The notes under the pieces were generated by a model. That model saw only the letters and a list, made by a program, of their open reading frames with translations. It made no database searches and was not told the origin of the DNA. This document shows, piece by piece, positions 15,124-22,325 of a DNA stretch of 29,701 nucleotides (positions are counted from its first letter, which is position 1; each line of letters starts with the position of its first letter). Origin of the DNA: Vulcanimicrobiota bacterium (GTDB lineage Bacteria > Eremiobacterota > Eremiobacteria > Baltobacterales > Baltobacteraceae); contig JAQBPL010000251.1 in NCBI GenBank assembly GCA_028287545.1, positions 1 to 29,701 of the forward strand. The letters are read 5' to 3'. The translations under genes were made by a program, and so were the position numbers.

Positions 15124-15132
15124 TGCTATGAT
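15124..15132 (+). promoter_or_regulatory. Extended -10 promoter of the small Gly-Gly protein gene
   Basis: TGCTATGAT fits an extended -10 (TGnTATnAT) and lies 34 nt before ATG 15167, leaving room for a leader with the GGGAGGG ribosome site. No good -35 is seen, as expected for extended -10 promoters. Confidence 0.5.
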
Positions 15133-15166
15133 GGTCCAACACACCGAGTCATCGGGAGGGCGTCGC

Positions 15167-15388
15167 ATGCCGCACCGACTGAAGATCATCGACCACAACG
15201 GGCACACGGAGCTGGGTTGGGATCCGGAAAGCGCCGAGGCGACTGAGGTAGTTCGCGAACGGTTCGACGCGCTCATGCGGCGCAATTTCATCGCGTTCGA
15301 TCTCAGCAATTCGCCCGGCGAAGTGATCCGAGAGTTCCGGCCGCACTCGACCGAACTCCTCATAACGCCGAAGTTCGTCGGCGGCTAG
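15167..15388 (+). CDS. 73-residue protein with Gly-Gly C-terminus, possible beta-grasp fold
   Basis: The sequence order suggests beta hairpin (HRLKIIDHNGHTELGWD), a helix (ATEVVRERFDALMRRNFIAF), then a strand pair ending FRPHSTELLITPKFVGG. The last line resembles the end of MoaD/ThiS/ubiquitin-like proteins, where an acidic-hydrophobic strand leads to an exposed Gly-Gly that is adenylylated. The match is a pattern only, since the middle of the protein is not a clear MoaD. ATG 15167 has GGGAGGG 6 nt upstream and an extended -10 further up. It is followed after 33 nt by a membrane-anchored protein on the same strand, probably co-transcribed. No E1-like enzyme or JAB peptidase is in the window. 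The function is unknown. Confidence 0.7.
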   Translation: MPHRLKIIDHNGHTELGWDPESAEATEVVRERFDALMRRNFIAFDLSNSPGEVIREFRPHSTELLITPKFVGG

Positions 15389-15421
15389 AGAGGCGGCGCG
15401 ATCCGCCCTCCCGTCGCCGCC

Positions 15422-15907
15422 GTGCTCGTCGCAGCTCTTGCCGGCGTATTGGCGGTTGAGCTGCAAGAGCGCGAATTTGCCGCAGCCGCACTCCTCGTCC
15501 TGTGGTTCGCCGCGGTCGTGTTGGTGATCGCATTGCGCAGAGCGCAAGAACCGGGGCAACCCGACAATGCTCATCGGAGCAGGCGGCTTGCCGCCGGGGC
15601 GCGCGCGTGCCATCTGCTGCGGGAGCACCTCAACGAGGAGCAGCGCGAGCAGTTCGAACGCGCGGGCAGCTTCGTCGTGGTCGCGCAAAGCGGACGACGC
15701 TACCGGATCAGATCCGCGAACACGTCCAACGTTCGCGATGAAACGGACGGCGCGAGCTATTGCGTGCAGTTTCGTTCCGATCCGCAGTGTCTGCGTATCC
15801 CGCTCGAAGACTTGATGCTCGCTCAGAAGCTCTTGCTCGAATGCGACGAGCCCCAATTTCTGCGCATCGCGAACAAGAGCAGCGTTCCCGATCGGCGCGG
15901 GTGGTAG
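15422..15907 (+). CDS. Membrane-anchored protein with conserved C-terminal domain of unknown function
   Basis: This is a 161-residue protein. The first 40 residues are hydrophobic (one or two spans; AAAALLVLWFAAVVLVIALR), followed by a basic linker. The C-terminal domain, about 60-150, has HLLREHLNEEQREQFERAG, SGRRYRIRSANTSNV, SYCVQF and LEDLMLAQKLLLECDEPQFL. I recall similar layouts (helix with NEEQRxxFE, RYRI strand, YC, LAQKLLL helix) in uncharacterised proteins of actinobacteria and related phyla. It starts at GTG 15422 without a strong ribosome site, 33 nt after the Gly-Gly protein, and the two probably form an operon. The cytoplasmic domain could bind or be modified by its neighbour, which is speculation. 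Confidence 0.65.
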   Translation: MLVAALAGVLAVELQEREFAAAALLVLWFAAVVLVIALRRAQEPGQPDNAHRSRRLAAGARACHLLREHLNEEQREQFERAGSFVVVAQSGRRYRIRSANTSNVRDETDGASYCVQFRSDPQCLRIPLEDLMLAQKLLLECDEPQFLRIANKSSVPDRRGW

Positions 15908-15919
15908 GACGGGCGGCCG

Positions 15920-16330
15920 TCAAGCCCGCGGAAGCTGAGCGTACTCGCTTTCGGGGTAGGTCCCGCACAGCCAATCCAGCGTGAGGGTCCGTCGGGTGCG
16001 CGCGTCATCGATGTCGAGCTTGCCGTAGAGCTGTGCAAGGCTGAAGGTATACTTCGGAATCCAAGGATCGAGCGGAAATTGGCTGGCCCAGTTCATCAGC
16101 GAGTCTTCGACCAGCACCGCTTTGTCGAAGATGTGCGCCGCTTCTTCCGGATGCGCATCCGCGAGCGCCGCGAGATCTTTGATCGAGTTACGAATAGAGA
16201 GAATGCTCATGTGCAGCCGCCCGAAATACCGATCGGCGGGTGCGAGGGTCGACGCCGTCGTGGCGATCGATGGGAGCGCGGCTGCGCCGCAAAGCAGAGA
16301 CAGAGCCGCGGCGAGAACAACGGGCTTCAT
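15920..16330 (-). CDS. Secreted helical protein of unknown function
   Basis: This 136-residue protein has a signal peptide (MKPVVLAAALSLLCGAAALP) and a mostly helical mature part containing RYFGRLHMSILSIRNSIKDL, ALADAHPEEAAHIFDKAV and WIPKYTFSLAQLYGKL. The layout resembles a TPR-like or helical-bundle periplasmic protein, but no family is assigned. ATG 16330 is preferred, with GAAGGA 8 nt upstream; a longer frame exists but begins with a charged, non-exported stretch. The gene ends 12 nt from the convergent gene at 15422-15907. The function is unknown. Confidence 0.6.
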   Translation of the reverse strand: MKPVVLAAALSLLCGAAALPSIATTASTLAPADRYFGRLHMSILSIRNSIKDLAALADAHPEEAAHIFDKAVLVEDSLMNWASQFPLDPWIPKYTFSLAQLYGKLDIDDARTRRTLTLDWLCGTYPESEYAQLPRA

Positions 16331-16470
16331 GAGGTACGTCCTTCTTTCAGAAGACGACCGGGCCGGCTCGCGCACGCAAAAAGCGCGAGGACGTGTTCGG
16401 CGACGTCGTTCTGCAATATCGCCTCGAACCGCCGTTGCTGTGGGAGCGGTCTATAAGCATACCGCCGACA

Positions 16471-16487
16471 CCCTCGCGAGTCGAGGG
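16471..16487 (-). terminator. Short hairpin downstream of the hydroxybutyrate dehydrogenase gene
   Basis: CCCTCG (16471-16476) and CGAGGG (16482-16487) pair around a 5-nt loop, 28 nt beyond the dehydrogenase stop. No T-run follows. Confidence 0.35.
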
Positions 16488-16515
16488 GGCAGCAAGCGCG
16501 GGATGCAATCCGTCG

Positions 16516-17352
16516 TTAGTGCGCGGACCAGCCTCCGTCGATCGGGATCGCGGTGCCGGTGATCGACGCCGCGTAATCGCTGCACAGGAACGCGCACAGC
16601 GCGCCGACTTCGGCCGGTTCGATGAAGCGGCGGGTCGGCATCGCCGCGAGGAAAGCGCGTTCGAGCGCTTCGTCTTCGCTGATTCCGCCGCCGAAGGAGT
16701 GCGCGAGATCGGCGGCCTGACCGCGCACGAGGTCCGTCATCACGGCGCCCGGGCAGATGGCGTTGGCGGTGATGCCGAGCGCCGCGCCTTCGAGCGCGCT
16801 CACCTTGGTGAGCCCCACGACGCCGTGCTTCGCCGCGACGTATGCCGCTTTGTACGGTGACGCCACGATGCCGTGCACGCTCGCAACATTCACGATGCGG
16901 CCGCGGCCGCGGGCGACCAAATGCGGCCAGGCGGCTTTCGTCGCGTAGAAGAGCGCGTCCAGATCGATCGCGCGCACGTCGCTCCACTTCGCATCCGGAA
17001 AGTCGGCGATCGGCGAGACGAACTGCACGCCCGCGTTGTTCACCAGATGATCGAGTCCGCCGAGCCGCTCGGCCGCGGAGGCGATCGATCGCCGCACGGC
17101 CTCGGGATCGCGCACGTCGCAGGCGATCGCGCACGTCGCGACGCCCAGCTCCGTCTCGAGCGCCTCTGCCGCCGTCGTCGCCGCGGCGAGATCGATGTCC
17201 ACGACCGCGACGTCCGAACCGGCGCGGGCGAGCGCCTCGGCGCAGGCTCGACCGATTCCGCGCGCTCCGCCCGTCACCACGCTGACGCGCCCGCGAAGGT
17301 CGATCGGCAGGCCGGTCGTCTCGATATGCGTTCCGGTGTGGATGGTGGACAC
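16516..17352 (-). CDS. 3-Hydroxybutyrate dehydrogenase (short-chain dehydrogenase)
   Basis: This 278-residue cytoplasmic enzyme interconverts (R)-3-hydroxybutyrate and acetoacetate with NAD. The Rossmann motif is TGGARGIG (27-34) and NNAG is at 105-108, followed by the Gln typical of the family. The catalytic residues are Ser158, Tyr171 and Lys175 in NVASVHGIVASPYKAAYVAA; the VHG and AAKHG surroundings match known hydroxybutyrate dehydrogenases. The C-terminus has ANAICPGAVMTDLV, PTRRFIEPAEVGAL and ITGTAIPIDGGWS, also family-specific. GTG 17352 is chosen because GGAGG lies 6 nt upstream; it adds an N-terminal tail of about 17 residues before the fold. The gene is divergent from a serine hydrolase, with an inverted-repeat operator between them. 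It would feed ketone-body or PHB-derived carbon into acetoacetate. Confidence 0.9.
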   Translation of the reverse strand: MSTIHTGTHIETTGLPIDLRGRVSVVTGGARGIGRACAEALARAGSDVAVVDIDLAAATTAAEALETELGVATCAIACDVRDPEAVRRSIASAAERLGGLDHLVNNAGVQFVSPIADFPDAKWSDVRAIDLDALFYATKAAWPHLVARGRGRIVNVASVHGIVASPYKAAYVAAKHGVVGLTKVSALEGAALGITANAICPGAVMTDLVRGQAADLAHSFGGGISEDEALERAFLAAMPTRRFIEPAEVGALCAFLCSDYAASITGTAIPIDGGWSAH

Positions 17353-17449
17353 AACGATCCTCCTCGTGGGCAGGGATGTCCCCGAGGTCGATGCCGCGGG
17401 AAGGGTCTCTTCTATCATCGCACGGGCGCGCTACGCCCGAACGGAGGTA

Positions 17450-17483
17450 CTTTCTCTCACCGTGATATGGTAGTGAAAGAAAG
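17450..17483. promoter_or_regulatory. Operator-like inverted repeat astride the hydrolase -10
   Basis: CTTTCTCTCAC (17450-17460) and GTGAAAGAAAG (17473-17483) pair at 10 of 11 positions with a 12-nt spacer. The spacer holds an extended -10, TGATATGGT (17463-17471), so a bound repressor would occlude the promoter. The ATG of the hydrolase follows 5 nt after the right arm. The two-turn symmetric layout fits a TetR- or GntR-type dimer; no regulator gene is nearby. Confidence 0.6.
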
Positions 17484-17488
17484 CGATC

Positions 17489-18745
17489 ATGTCTGCACTG
17501 CTTCCGAATACTGCCCTGCCTGCGGGCCTGGCGCGCGCCGCATCGCCCGAAGAGGTCGGCTTCGCGGCTGACCGACTGCATCGGCTGGTCGACGGCTTCG
17601 CCGCGCACGTCGAGCAGGCTGCGATCCCAGGCGCGGTCCTCTTCGTCGCCCGTCACGGAAAAACGGCGTGCCTGAGCGCCGTCGGCTGGCGCGACCGCGA
17701 GGCCGCCGACCCGATGCCGATCGACGCGATATTCCGCGGCGCTTCGATCACGAAGCCCCTCGCGGTCGCCGCGGCCCTGGCACTCGTCGACGACGGGCTG
17801 CTGCAGCTCGCGGCGCCCGTTTCGCGCTATCTTCCGACTCTAGCGGACCTGCAGGTCGGGGTCGAGGTCCACGGGCCGAACGGCGAGCGCACGCTGATGC
17901 TCGAACCGGCGGCGCGCGAGATCACCGTCCAGGACTTGATGCGGCACACGGCAGGCTTCACGTACGGCGCGTTCGGCGATTCGCTGGTGCAGCGCGCGTA
18001 TCGCGCCGCCGACGTGACGAACATGCGGCAGACCAACGCCGAGATGGTCGCGAAGCTCGCGACGCTGCCGCTTGCGTATCAGCCCGGAACGACGTTCGAG
18101 TACGGAATGTCGATCGACGTACTGGGCGCGGTGATCGAAGTCGTGGCGGGGATGCCGCTCGACCGTGTGCTCGCGGAGCGCATCACCGGTCCGCTCGGCA
18201 TGCCCGACACCGGCTTCCGGCTCACCGACGAAGTGCGTCTCGCGCACACGCAGGCCGATCCGGCGACGGGCGTGCGTCCGGATCTCACCTTCCTCTACGA
18301 TCCGGCCGCGCCGCCGGCGTGGTTTTCGGCCGGCGGCGGAATCCTGACCACGGCGACCGACTACGGGCGGTTCGCGCAGATGCTGCTCAACGGCGGCGTG
18401 CTCGACGGCGTGCGGATCCTCGGCCGCAAGACGGTCGCCTTGATGGCGAGCGATCATCTCCCGCCGGGCGTCGGGTTCGGCCCGTTCACGACCGAACTCG
18501 GCGTCACCGCGCCGTTCCCGTGGTTCGGCCAAGGGTTCGGTTTGGGCGTCTCGGTGCGCATCGACGCCGGTCGTGCGCCGCACCCGGGATCGGTCGGCGA
18601 TTTCTCGTGGTCCGGCGTCTCGGGCACCTATTTCTGGGTCGATCCGGCCGAACGGCTCGTCGCGGTGCTGATGCTGCAATCGCCGGCCAACCGCGTGTAT
18701 TACCGTTCTCTGCTGCGGCAACTGGTGTATCAAGCGCTGGCGTAG
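17489..18745 (+). CDS. Serine hydrolase of the class C beta-lactamase / esterase family
   Basis: This 418-residue protein contains the SxxK nucleophile motif (GASITKPL: Ser86, Lys89), a Tyr motif (FEYGMS, Tyr205), and a WFSAGGGILTTATDY stretch near 285-300. These order as in EstB, LovD and class C penicillin-recognising enzymes. No signal peptide is seen, so it is probably a cytoplasmic esterase or transesterase rather than a periplasmic beta-lactamase. It starts at ATG 17489 with weak purine-rich AAAGAAAG upstream, which is also part of the operator. It is divergent from 3-hydroxybutyrate dehydrogenase, so it could hydrolyse 3-hydroxybutyrate esters or oligomers, an inference from position and shared control region. 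The DUF5069 gene follows after 13 nt. Confidence 0.85.
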   Translation: MSALLPNTALPAGLARAASPEEVGFAADRLHRLVDGFAAHVEQAAIPGAVLFVARHGKTACLSAVGWRDREAADPMPIDAIFRGASITKPLAVAAALALVDDGLLQLAAPVSRYLPTLADLQVGVEVHGPNGERTLMLEPAAREITVQDLMRHTAGFTYGAFGDSLVQRAYRAADVTNMRQTNAEMVAKLATLPLAYQPGTTFEYGMSIDVLGAVIEVVAGMPLDRVLAERITGPLGMPDTGFRLTDEVRLAHTQADPATGVRPDLTFLYDPAAPPAWFSAGGGILTTATDYGRFAQMLLNGGVLDGVRILGRKTVALMASDHLPPGVGFGPFTTELGVTAPFPWFGQGFGLGVSVRIDAGRAPHPGSVGDFSWSGVSGTYFWVDPAERLVAVLMLQSPANRVYYRSLLRQLVYQALA

Positions 18746-18758
18746 AACCCGCCGCTCG

Positions 18759-19199
18759 ATGCCCGCACCGATCGTTCCCGTTCTCAGCTCGTCCGTCACG
18801 GGGCCGCTGGGCATCATGCACCTGCCCCGGCTGTGGCTGAAGATCTTGCTGCACGCCTCCGGGCGGCTGCCCGAGGGCTATCGCCACGGCGTCGGCGGGT
18901 TCGACGAGTTCCTGACCACGACGCTCGGCATCGATCGCGACGCGTTCATCGCGCACATCGAGACGGTGAAGCCCGACTACCTCGCGCTCGAATCGTGGGT
19001 TCGCGCGAACGCCGCGACGTTGACGCCCGAGGCGATCGCGACGATCAACGCGCGCGTCGGCTCCGCGAACCTCCCCGAGCCGATGCTGGCGGAGCGCACC
19101 GCACGTTTCGCGCTCGACGACCCGAGCTACACGCGCGCCGTCGCGCTCAACGATCTCGACGACTGGGCGGCGATGCACGCGGCGCTCACCGGCGCCTGA
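18759..19199 (+). CDS. DUF5069 domain protein
   Basis: This 146-residue soluble protein has the DUF5069 pattern SVTGPLGIMHLPRLWLKILL, PEGYRHGVGGFDEFL, TLGIDRDAFIAHIETVKPDY and LESWVRANAA. The family is widespread in bacteria, and its biochemical role is unknown. ATG 18759 lies 13 nt after the hydrolase stop without a strong ribosome site, so co-transcription is likely. It may act on the same metabolite as the hydrolase, but nothing in the sequence proves this. Confidence 0.8.
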   Translation: MPAPIVPVLSSSVTGPLGIMHLPRLWLKILLHASGRLPEGYRHGVGGFDEFLTTTLGIDRDAFIAHIETVKPDYLALESWVRANAATLTPEAIATINARVGSANLPEPMLAERTARFALDDPSYTRAVALNDLDDWAAMHAALTGA

Positions 19200-19254
19200 G
19201 CGGGCCATTTGGCGAAATGTCCCTGTGCTCGTGCCCGGAACGAGCGCGGCGCGC

Positions 19255-20058
19255 ATGAAGGTTGAGGTCGGCTGTGAGTTCGAGTACGAAACGGAGGCAA
19301 TCACACCCGCCGTCGTGCTCGTGCGCCCGTTTTCGACCGACGCGCAGCGGGTGCTCGAAGAGCGCTGGACGTCCGACCCGGCCGTGCCCTTCCACGACTA
19401 CGTCGACCTCTACGGTAACCTCTGCCGGCGGCTGAACCTGCCGCCCGGACGATTGCGGTTCCGCTACGACGCCACCGTCGAGGTCTCGGGCGACCTCGAC
19501 GCCTTCGAGCCGGATGCGCGCCAGCTGCCGGTCGACGCGCTGCCGGACGACGCCCTCGTGTACACTTTGCCGAGCCGGTATTGCCTCTCCGATCTGCTCG
19601 GCGACCGCGCGTGGGAGCTGTTCGGGGCCACCGAGCCGGGCTGGGGCCGCGTGCAGGCGATCTGCGATTTCGTCCACGGCCACGTCGAGTTCGGGTACGG
19701 CTCGAGCACGCCGGCGACGACGGCCGTCGACGTCTTCGAGAATGCGGCCGGCGTCTGCCGCGACTTCGCGCACCTCGGGGTCGCTTTTTGCCGCGCGATG
19801 AACGTCCCGGCGCGCTACGTCTTCGGCTACATCCCGGACATCGACGTCCCGGCCACCTCCGCGATGGACTTCTGCGCCTGGTTCGAGGCGTATCTGGACG
19901 GCGAGTGGTGGGCCTTCGACCCGCGCAACAACGTGCGCCGGCGCGGCCGGGTGGTGATCGGGCGCGGCCGCGACGCGCTCGACGTGGCGATGGTGACGAC
20001 CTACGGCGCGGTCACGCTGCACGAGATGATCGTGCGCGCCGATAAGGTGGAAGGATGA
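19255..20058 (+). CDS. Transglutaminase-like protein with substituted catalytic His
   Basis: This 267-residue cytoplasmic protein has an N-terminal beta domain (MKVEVGCEFEYETEAI) and a transglutaminase/papain-like core. The nucleophile Cys168 lies in AAGVCRDFAHLGVAFCRAM, and Asp222 in WWAFDPRN is the third member of the triad. Where the catalytic His is expected (HAWFE), the sequence is FCAWFEAYL, so residue 207 is Cys. The enzyme may be inactive, use another base, or belong to a subfamily with a changed site. ATG 19255 fits the family start; a GTG at 19225 would add 10 residues. It overlaps the next transglutaminase gene by ATGA, so the pair is co-translated. COG1305 members are often encoded with ATP-grasp and alpha-E proteins; none are here. 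Confidence 0.85.
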   Translation: MKVEVGCEFEYETEAITPAVVLVRPFSTDAQRVLEERWTSDPAVPFHDYVDLYGNLCRRLNLPPGRLRFRYDATVEVSGDLDAFEPDARQLPVDALPDDALVYTLPSRYCLSDLLGDRAWELFGATEPGWGRVQAICDFVHGHVEFGYGSSTPATTAVDVFENAAGVCRDFAHLGVAFCRAMNVPARYVFGYIPDIDVPATSAMDFCAWFEAYLDGEWWAFDPRNNVRRRGRVVIGRGRDALDVAMVTTYGAVTLHEMIVRADKVEG

Positions 20059-20933
20059 GCGAGCAGCGATTCATCGACCACGAGACCGTCGATTGGTCGA
20101 CGGTCGTCGCGGCCGAATACCGAATCGACCAGACGATCCGCTACGACTACCCGGCGCCGATTCGCGATTTGCGGCACCGTTTGGTGATCTCGCCGCGGGT
20201 CTCGCACGGCGATCAACGGCGCGTCTCGCACGAACTGCTCGTGACGCCGCGCGTCCCGGCGCAGCTTGGCGCCGATCCGTTCGGCAACGAGATCCTGGCG
20301 CTAGCCGTACCGTACGTCGAGGAGAGCATCGCCTTCGTGCTGCGCTCGACGGTCGTGCGGGACGCGCGCTTCGGGCCGCACGTGGTCGCCGCGCGCGTGT
20401 TCGGCGACCGGACGCTGCACGGCCGTCGCCGCCTGATTCGCGTCGACGCTGCGCTCGCCGACGCGGCGGCAGATCTTCGTTCGCGGCATCGCGCACCGGC
20501 CGAGCTCGCCGAGGCCATCGTGCGGTTCGTGCACGCCGAGATGATCTACACGAAGGCCGTCACCGACATCTTCACCACGGCGTCGGTCGCCTTCCAAATG
20601 CGGCGCGGCGTCTGCCAGGACTACGCGCACGTCGTCATCGCGCTGGCCCGCGCTTGCGGCCTGAAGGCGCGCTATGTTTCGGGCCATCTGCTGGGCGAAG
20701 GCGCGACCCACGCCTGGGTGGAGTTCCTCATCCCGACCGGCCGCGATACCGCCCGCGTCCATTCGTTCGACCCCACCACCGGACGGCGCACCGGCTGGCG
20801 GTACCTGGTGGTGGCGGTCGGACGCGACTACGAAGACGTGGCGCCGACCTCGGGCGTCTTCGTCGGCGACCCCGGCGGCCGAATCGGCGCCCAGCAGACG
20901 GTGCGCATCACGGGCATCACGCGGGCCGCCTAG
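20055..20933 (+). CDS. Transglutaminase-like cysteine protease family protein
   Basis: This 292-residue protein has an N-terminal beta domain (about 20-110, EYRIDQTIRYDYPAPIRDLR) of the bacterial transglutaminase-N type, then the catalytic core: Cys187 (RRGVCQDYAH), His219 (GATHAWVEFL) and Asp239 (SFDPTTG). The triad is complete, unlike its upstream neighbour. Such cytoplasmic proteins are usually proteases or amide hydrolases with unknown substrates. Its ATG overlaps the neighbour's TGA (ATGA), with AGGTGGAAGG upstream inside that gene, so the two products are made together and may form a heteromer in which only this subunit is catalytic. Confidence 0.9.
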   Translation: MSEQRFIDHETVDWSTVVAAEYRIDQTIRYDYPAPIRDLRHRLVISPRVSHGDQRRVSHELLVTPRVPAQLGADPFGNEILALAVPYVEESIAFVLRSTVVRDARFGPHVVAARVFGDRTLHGRRRLIRVDAALADAAADLRSRHRAPAELAEAIVRFVHAEMIYTKAVTDIFTTASVAFQMRRGVCQDYAHVVIALARACGLKARYVSGHLLGEGATHAWVEFLIPTGRDTARVHSFDPTTGRRTGWRYLVVAVGRDYEDVAPTSGVFVGDPGGRIGAQQTVRITGITRAA

Positions 20934-20980
20934 GCCCTCGGCGAAGGGGGCTTCCCCGGAGTTTCGGCGGATCACCCGGT

Positions 20981-21256
20981 ATGAGAATGCGTGACGTCTA
21001 CGCCAGCTTGCGGGAGCTCGTTCCGACGCATCTCGCCCAGCGCGACGGCCTGCGCCAGGAGTGGACCGACCGCTCCGACCCGATTTGGCGCCGCGGCGAC
21101 CGCTGGGTGCGCGTCGAAGCGGTGACCGGGACGGAAGTGATCCTCACCGCCGGACACGGCGACGTCACCGAAGCGCAGACCCACCACCGCCTCCCGACCG
21201 GGATCGACGCGATCGCGCTCGAGGTCGCCCAGCAGCTGGACGGCGCCCCTGCCTGA
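20981..21256 (+). CDS. Hypothetical 91-residue protein
   Basis: ATG 20981 opens a short frame encoding a compact mixed protein: a helix (MRDVYASLRELVPTHLAQ), DPIWRRGDRWVRVEAVTGTE, VILTAGHGDVTEAQTHH and an amphipathic end DAIALEVAQQLDGAPA. It has the codon bias of the neighbourhood but no clear Shine-Dalgarno sequence. It lies 47 nt after the transglutaminase stop and might be co-transcribed with it. No family is recognised, though the small size and hydrophilic composition suggest a cytoplasmic protein. It is convergent with the lipoprotein gene at 21279. Confidence 0.5.
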   Translation: MRMRDVYASLRELVPTHLAQRDGLRQEWTDRSDPIWRRGDRWVRVEAVTGTEVILTAGHGDVTEAQTHHRLPTGIDAIALEVAQQLDGAPA

Positions 21257-21278
21257 TCTGACGTCTGAGGGGCAGGCG

Positions 21279-22166
21279 TCACGGCTTCGCCCACTGAGCT
21301 TTCCGCACGCCGCCCAGCACTTCAGCGCCGCTCTCATCGAATAGCGTCTGATCGAGGGAGTTCGCGCCGGTTGAGAAGATGCGACCCTGACCGTCGACGA
21401 ATTGCGGGCGGCCGATGTGCCACGAGTGTCCGCGATCAGTCGAGAACGCGATCCGATCGCGCGGCTGGTCGACGAACACATCGAGGAAGTGCCAGAAGTT
21501 CGCAAAGTAGTCGGCGTAGACCAGCCCGTGTGGTCCTGCGAGGACGCCGGACATGCATGGTCCACGTTCCAGCACGCGTCCGCGCACGTCGATGATCACC
21601 AAGCCCGCCCGGCCGGCGTCGTAGTGATGCCATGGGCATCCCTTCCGGTACTCGACGAGGGCGATGCGGTCGTTGTCGATCCACGCCGCGCGATGCAAGT
21701 GGTTAAACGACAGGTTCGTGAAGATGACGTGCCGCGTTCGCGCCGGAAAACGGGGGTCGAACAAAACGAGCCGGTGCCCGTCCGAGCTTTCGAACCCGCA
21801 CAGGCCGCGCCGCCCATCCGGCGATAACTCGAGCAGCCGGATCCCGTTGCGGTCGGGACACGGATCGAACTTCCATGACGGACCGCCTTGGAACGCGCGG
21901 ACCGTTTTCTGCCTGTAGTCGTAGAGCAGCGAATTTCCGGCAATGTCGCGCGCGGCGAAGAAGCGCCCCTCGATGCGAGCGACGAGCCTTCCATCCCGAT
22001 ATACGCGGGAATGCTCCGGATCCCGGCGCGACGACGGCGTGTCGGCGGGCAGGTCTCGCACGAAGACGATTCCGCGCGGCAGGCTGCCGTGGCCGGACGA
22101 ATTCGCGCACCCACTCAGCGACGCCAAAAGCATGACGGCTGCGGCAGAGCTGCGGAATCGCTGCAT
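21279..22166 (-). CDS. Lipoprotein, probable beta-propeller
   Basis: This is a 295-residue exported protein. The leader MQRFRSSAAAVMLLASLSGC ends in a lipobox (LSGC), so the Cys at 20 should be lipidated after cleavage. The mature part has repeated strand blocks typical of a TolB/WD-like propeller: RLVARIEGRFFAARDIAGNS, GIRLLELSPDGRRGL, DGHRLVLFDPRF, AWIDNDRIALVEYRKGCPW and RIAFSTDRGHSWHIGRPQFV. The S-D-x-G-H-S-W motif is like an Asp-box/sialidase repeat. No enzyme active site is visible, so a binding or scaffolding role is possible. ATG 22166 is chosen because the leader starts there; the frame continues upstream without export features. Confidence 0.75.
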   Translation of the reverse strand: MQRFRSSAAAVMLLASLSGCANSSGHGSLPRGIVFVRDLPADTPSSRRDPEHSRVYRDGRLVARIEGRFFAARDIAGNSLLYDYRQKTVRAFQGGPSWKFDPCPDRNGIRLLELSPDGRRGLCGFESSDGHRLVLFDPRFPARTRHVIFTNLSFNHLHRAAWIDNDRIALVEYRKGCPWHHYDAGRAGLVIIDVRGRVLERGPCMSGVLAGPHGLVYADYFANFWHFLDVFVDQPRDRIAFSTDRGHSWHIGRPQFVDGQGRIFSTGANSLDQTLFDESGAEVLGGVRKAQWAKP

Positions 22167-22325
22167 CGGGTGTCCCGGTTCCGTACTAGAGGATCGCTTG
22201 CCTTGCGAGGCGTCCGAGTTTGGTTCGACGGCGCAATGGCGGCCGAAGCAGCGGCAGGCCGCGGCCCGCGGCACGAATAAGGGCCGATTTGCCCCCGCTT
22301 CCTATTTCCTGCGGAGACCCTATTC

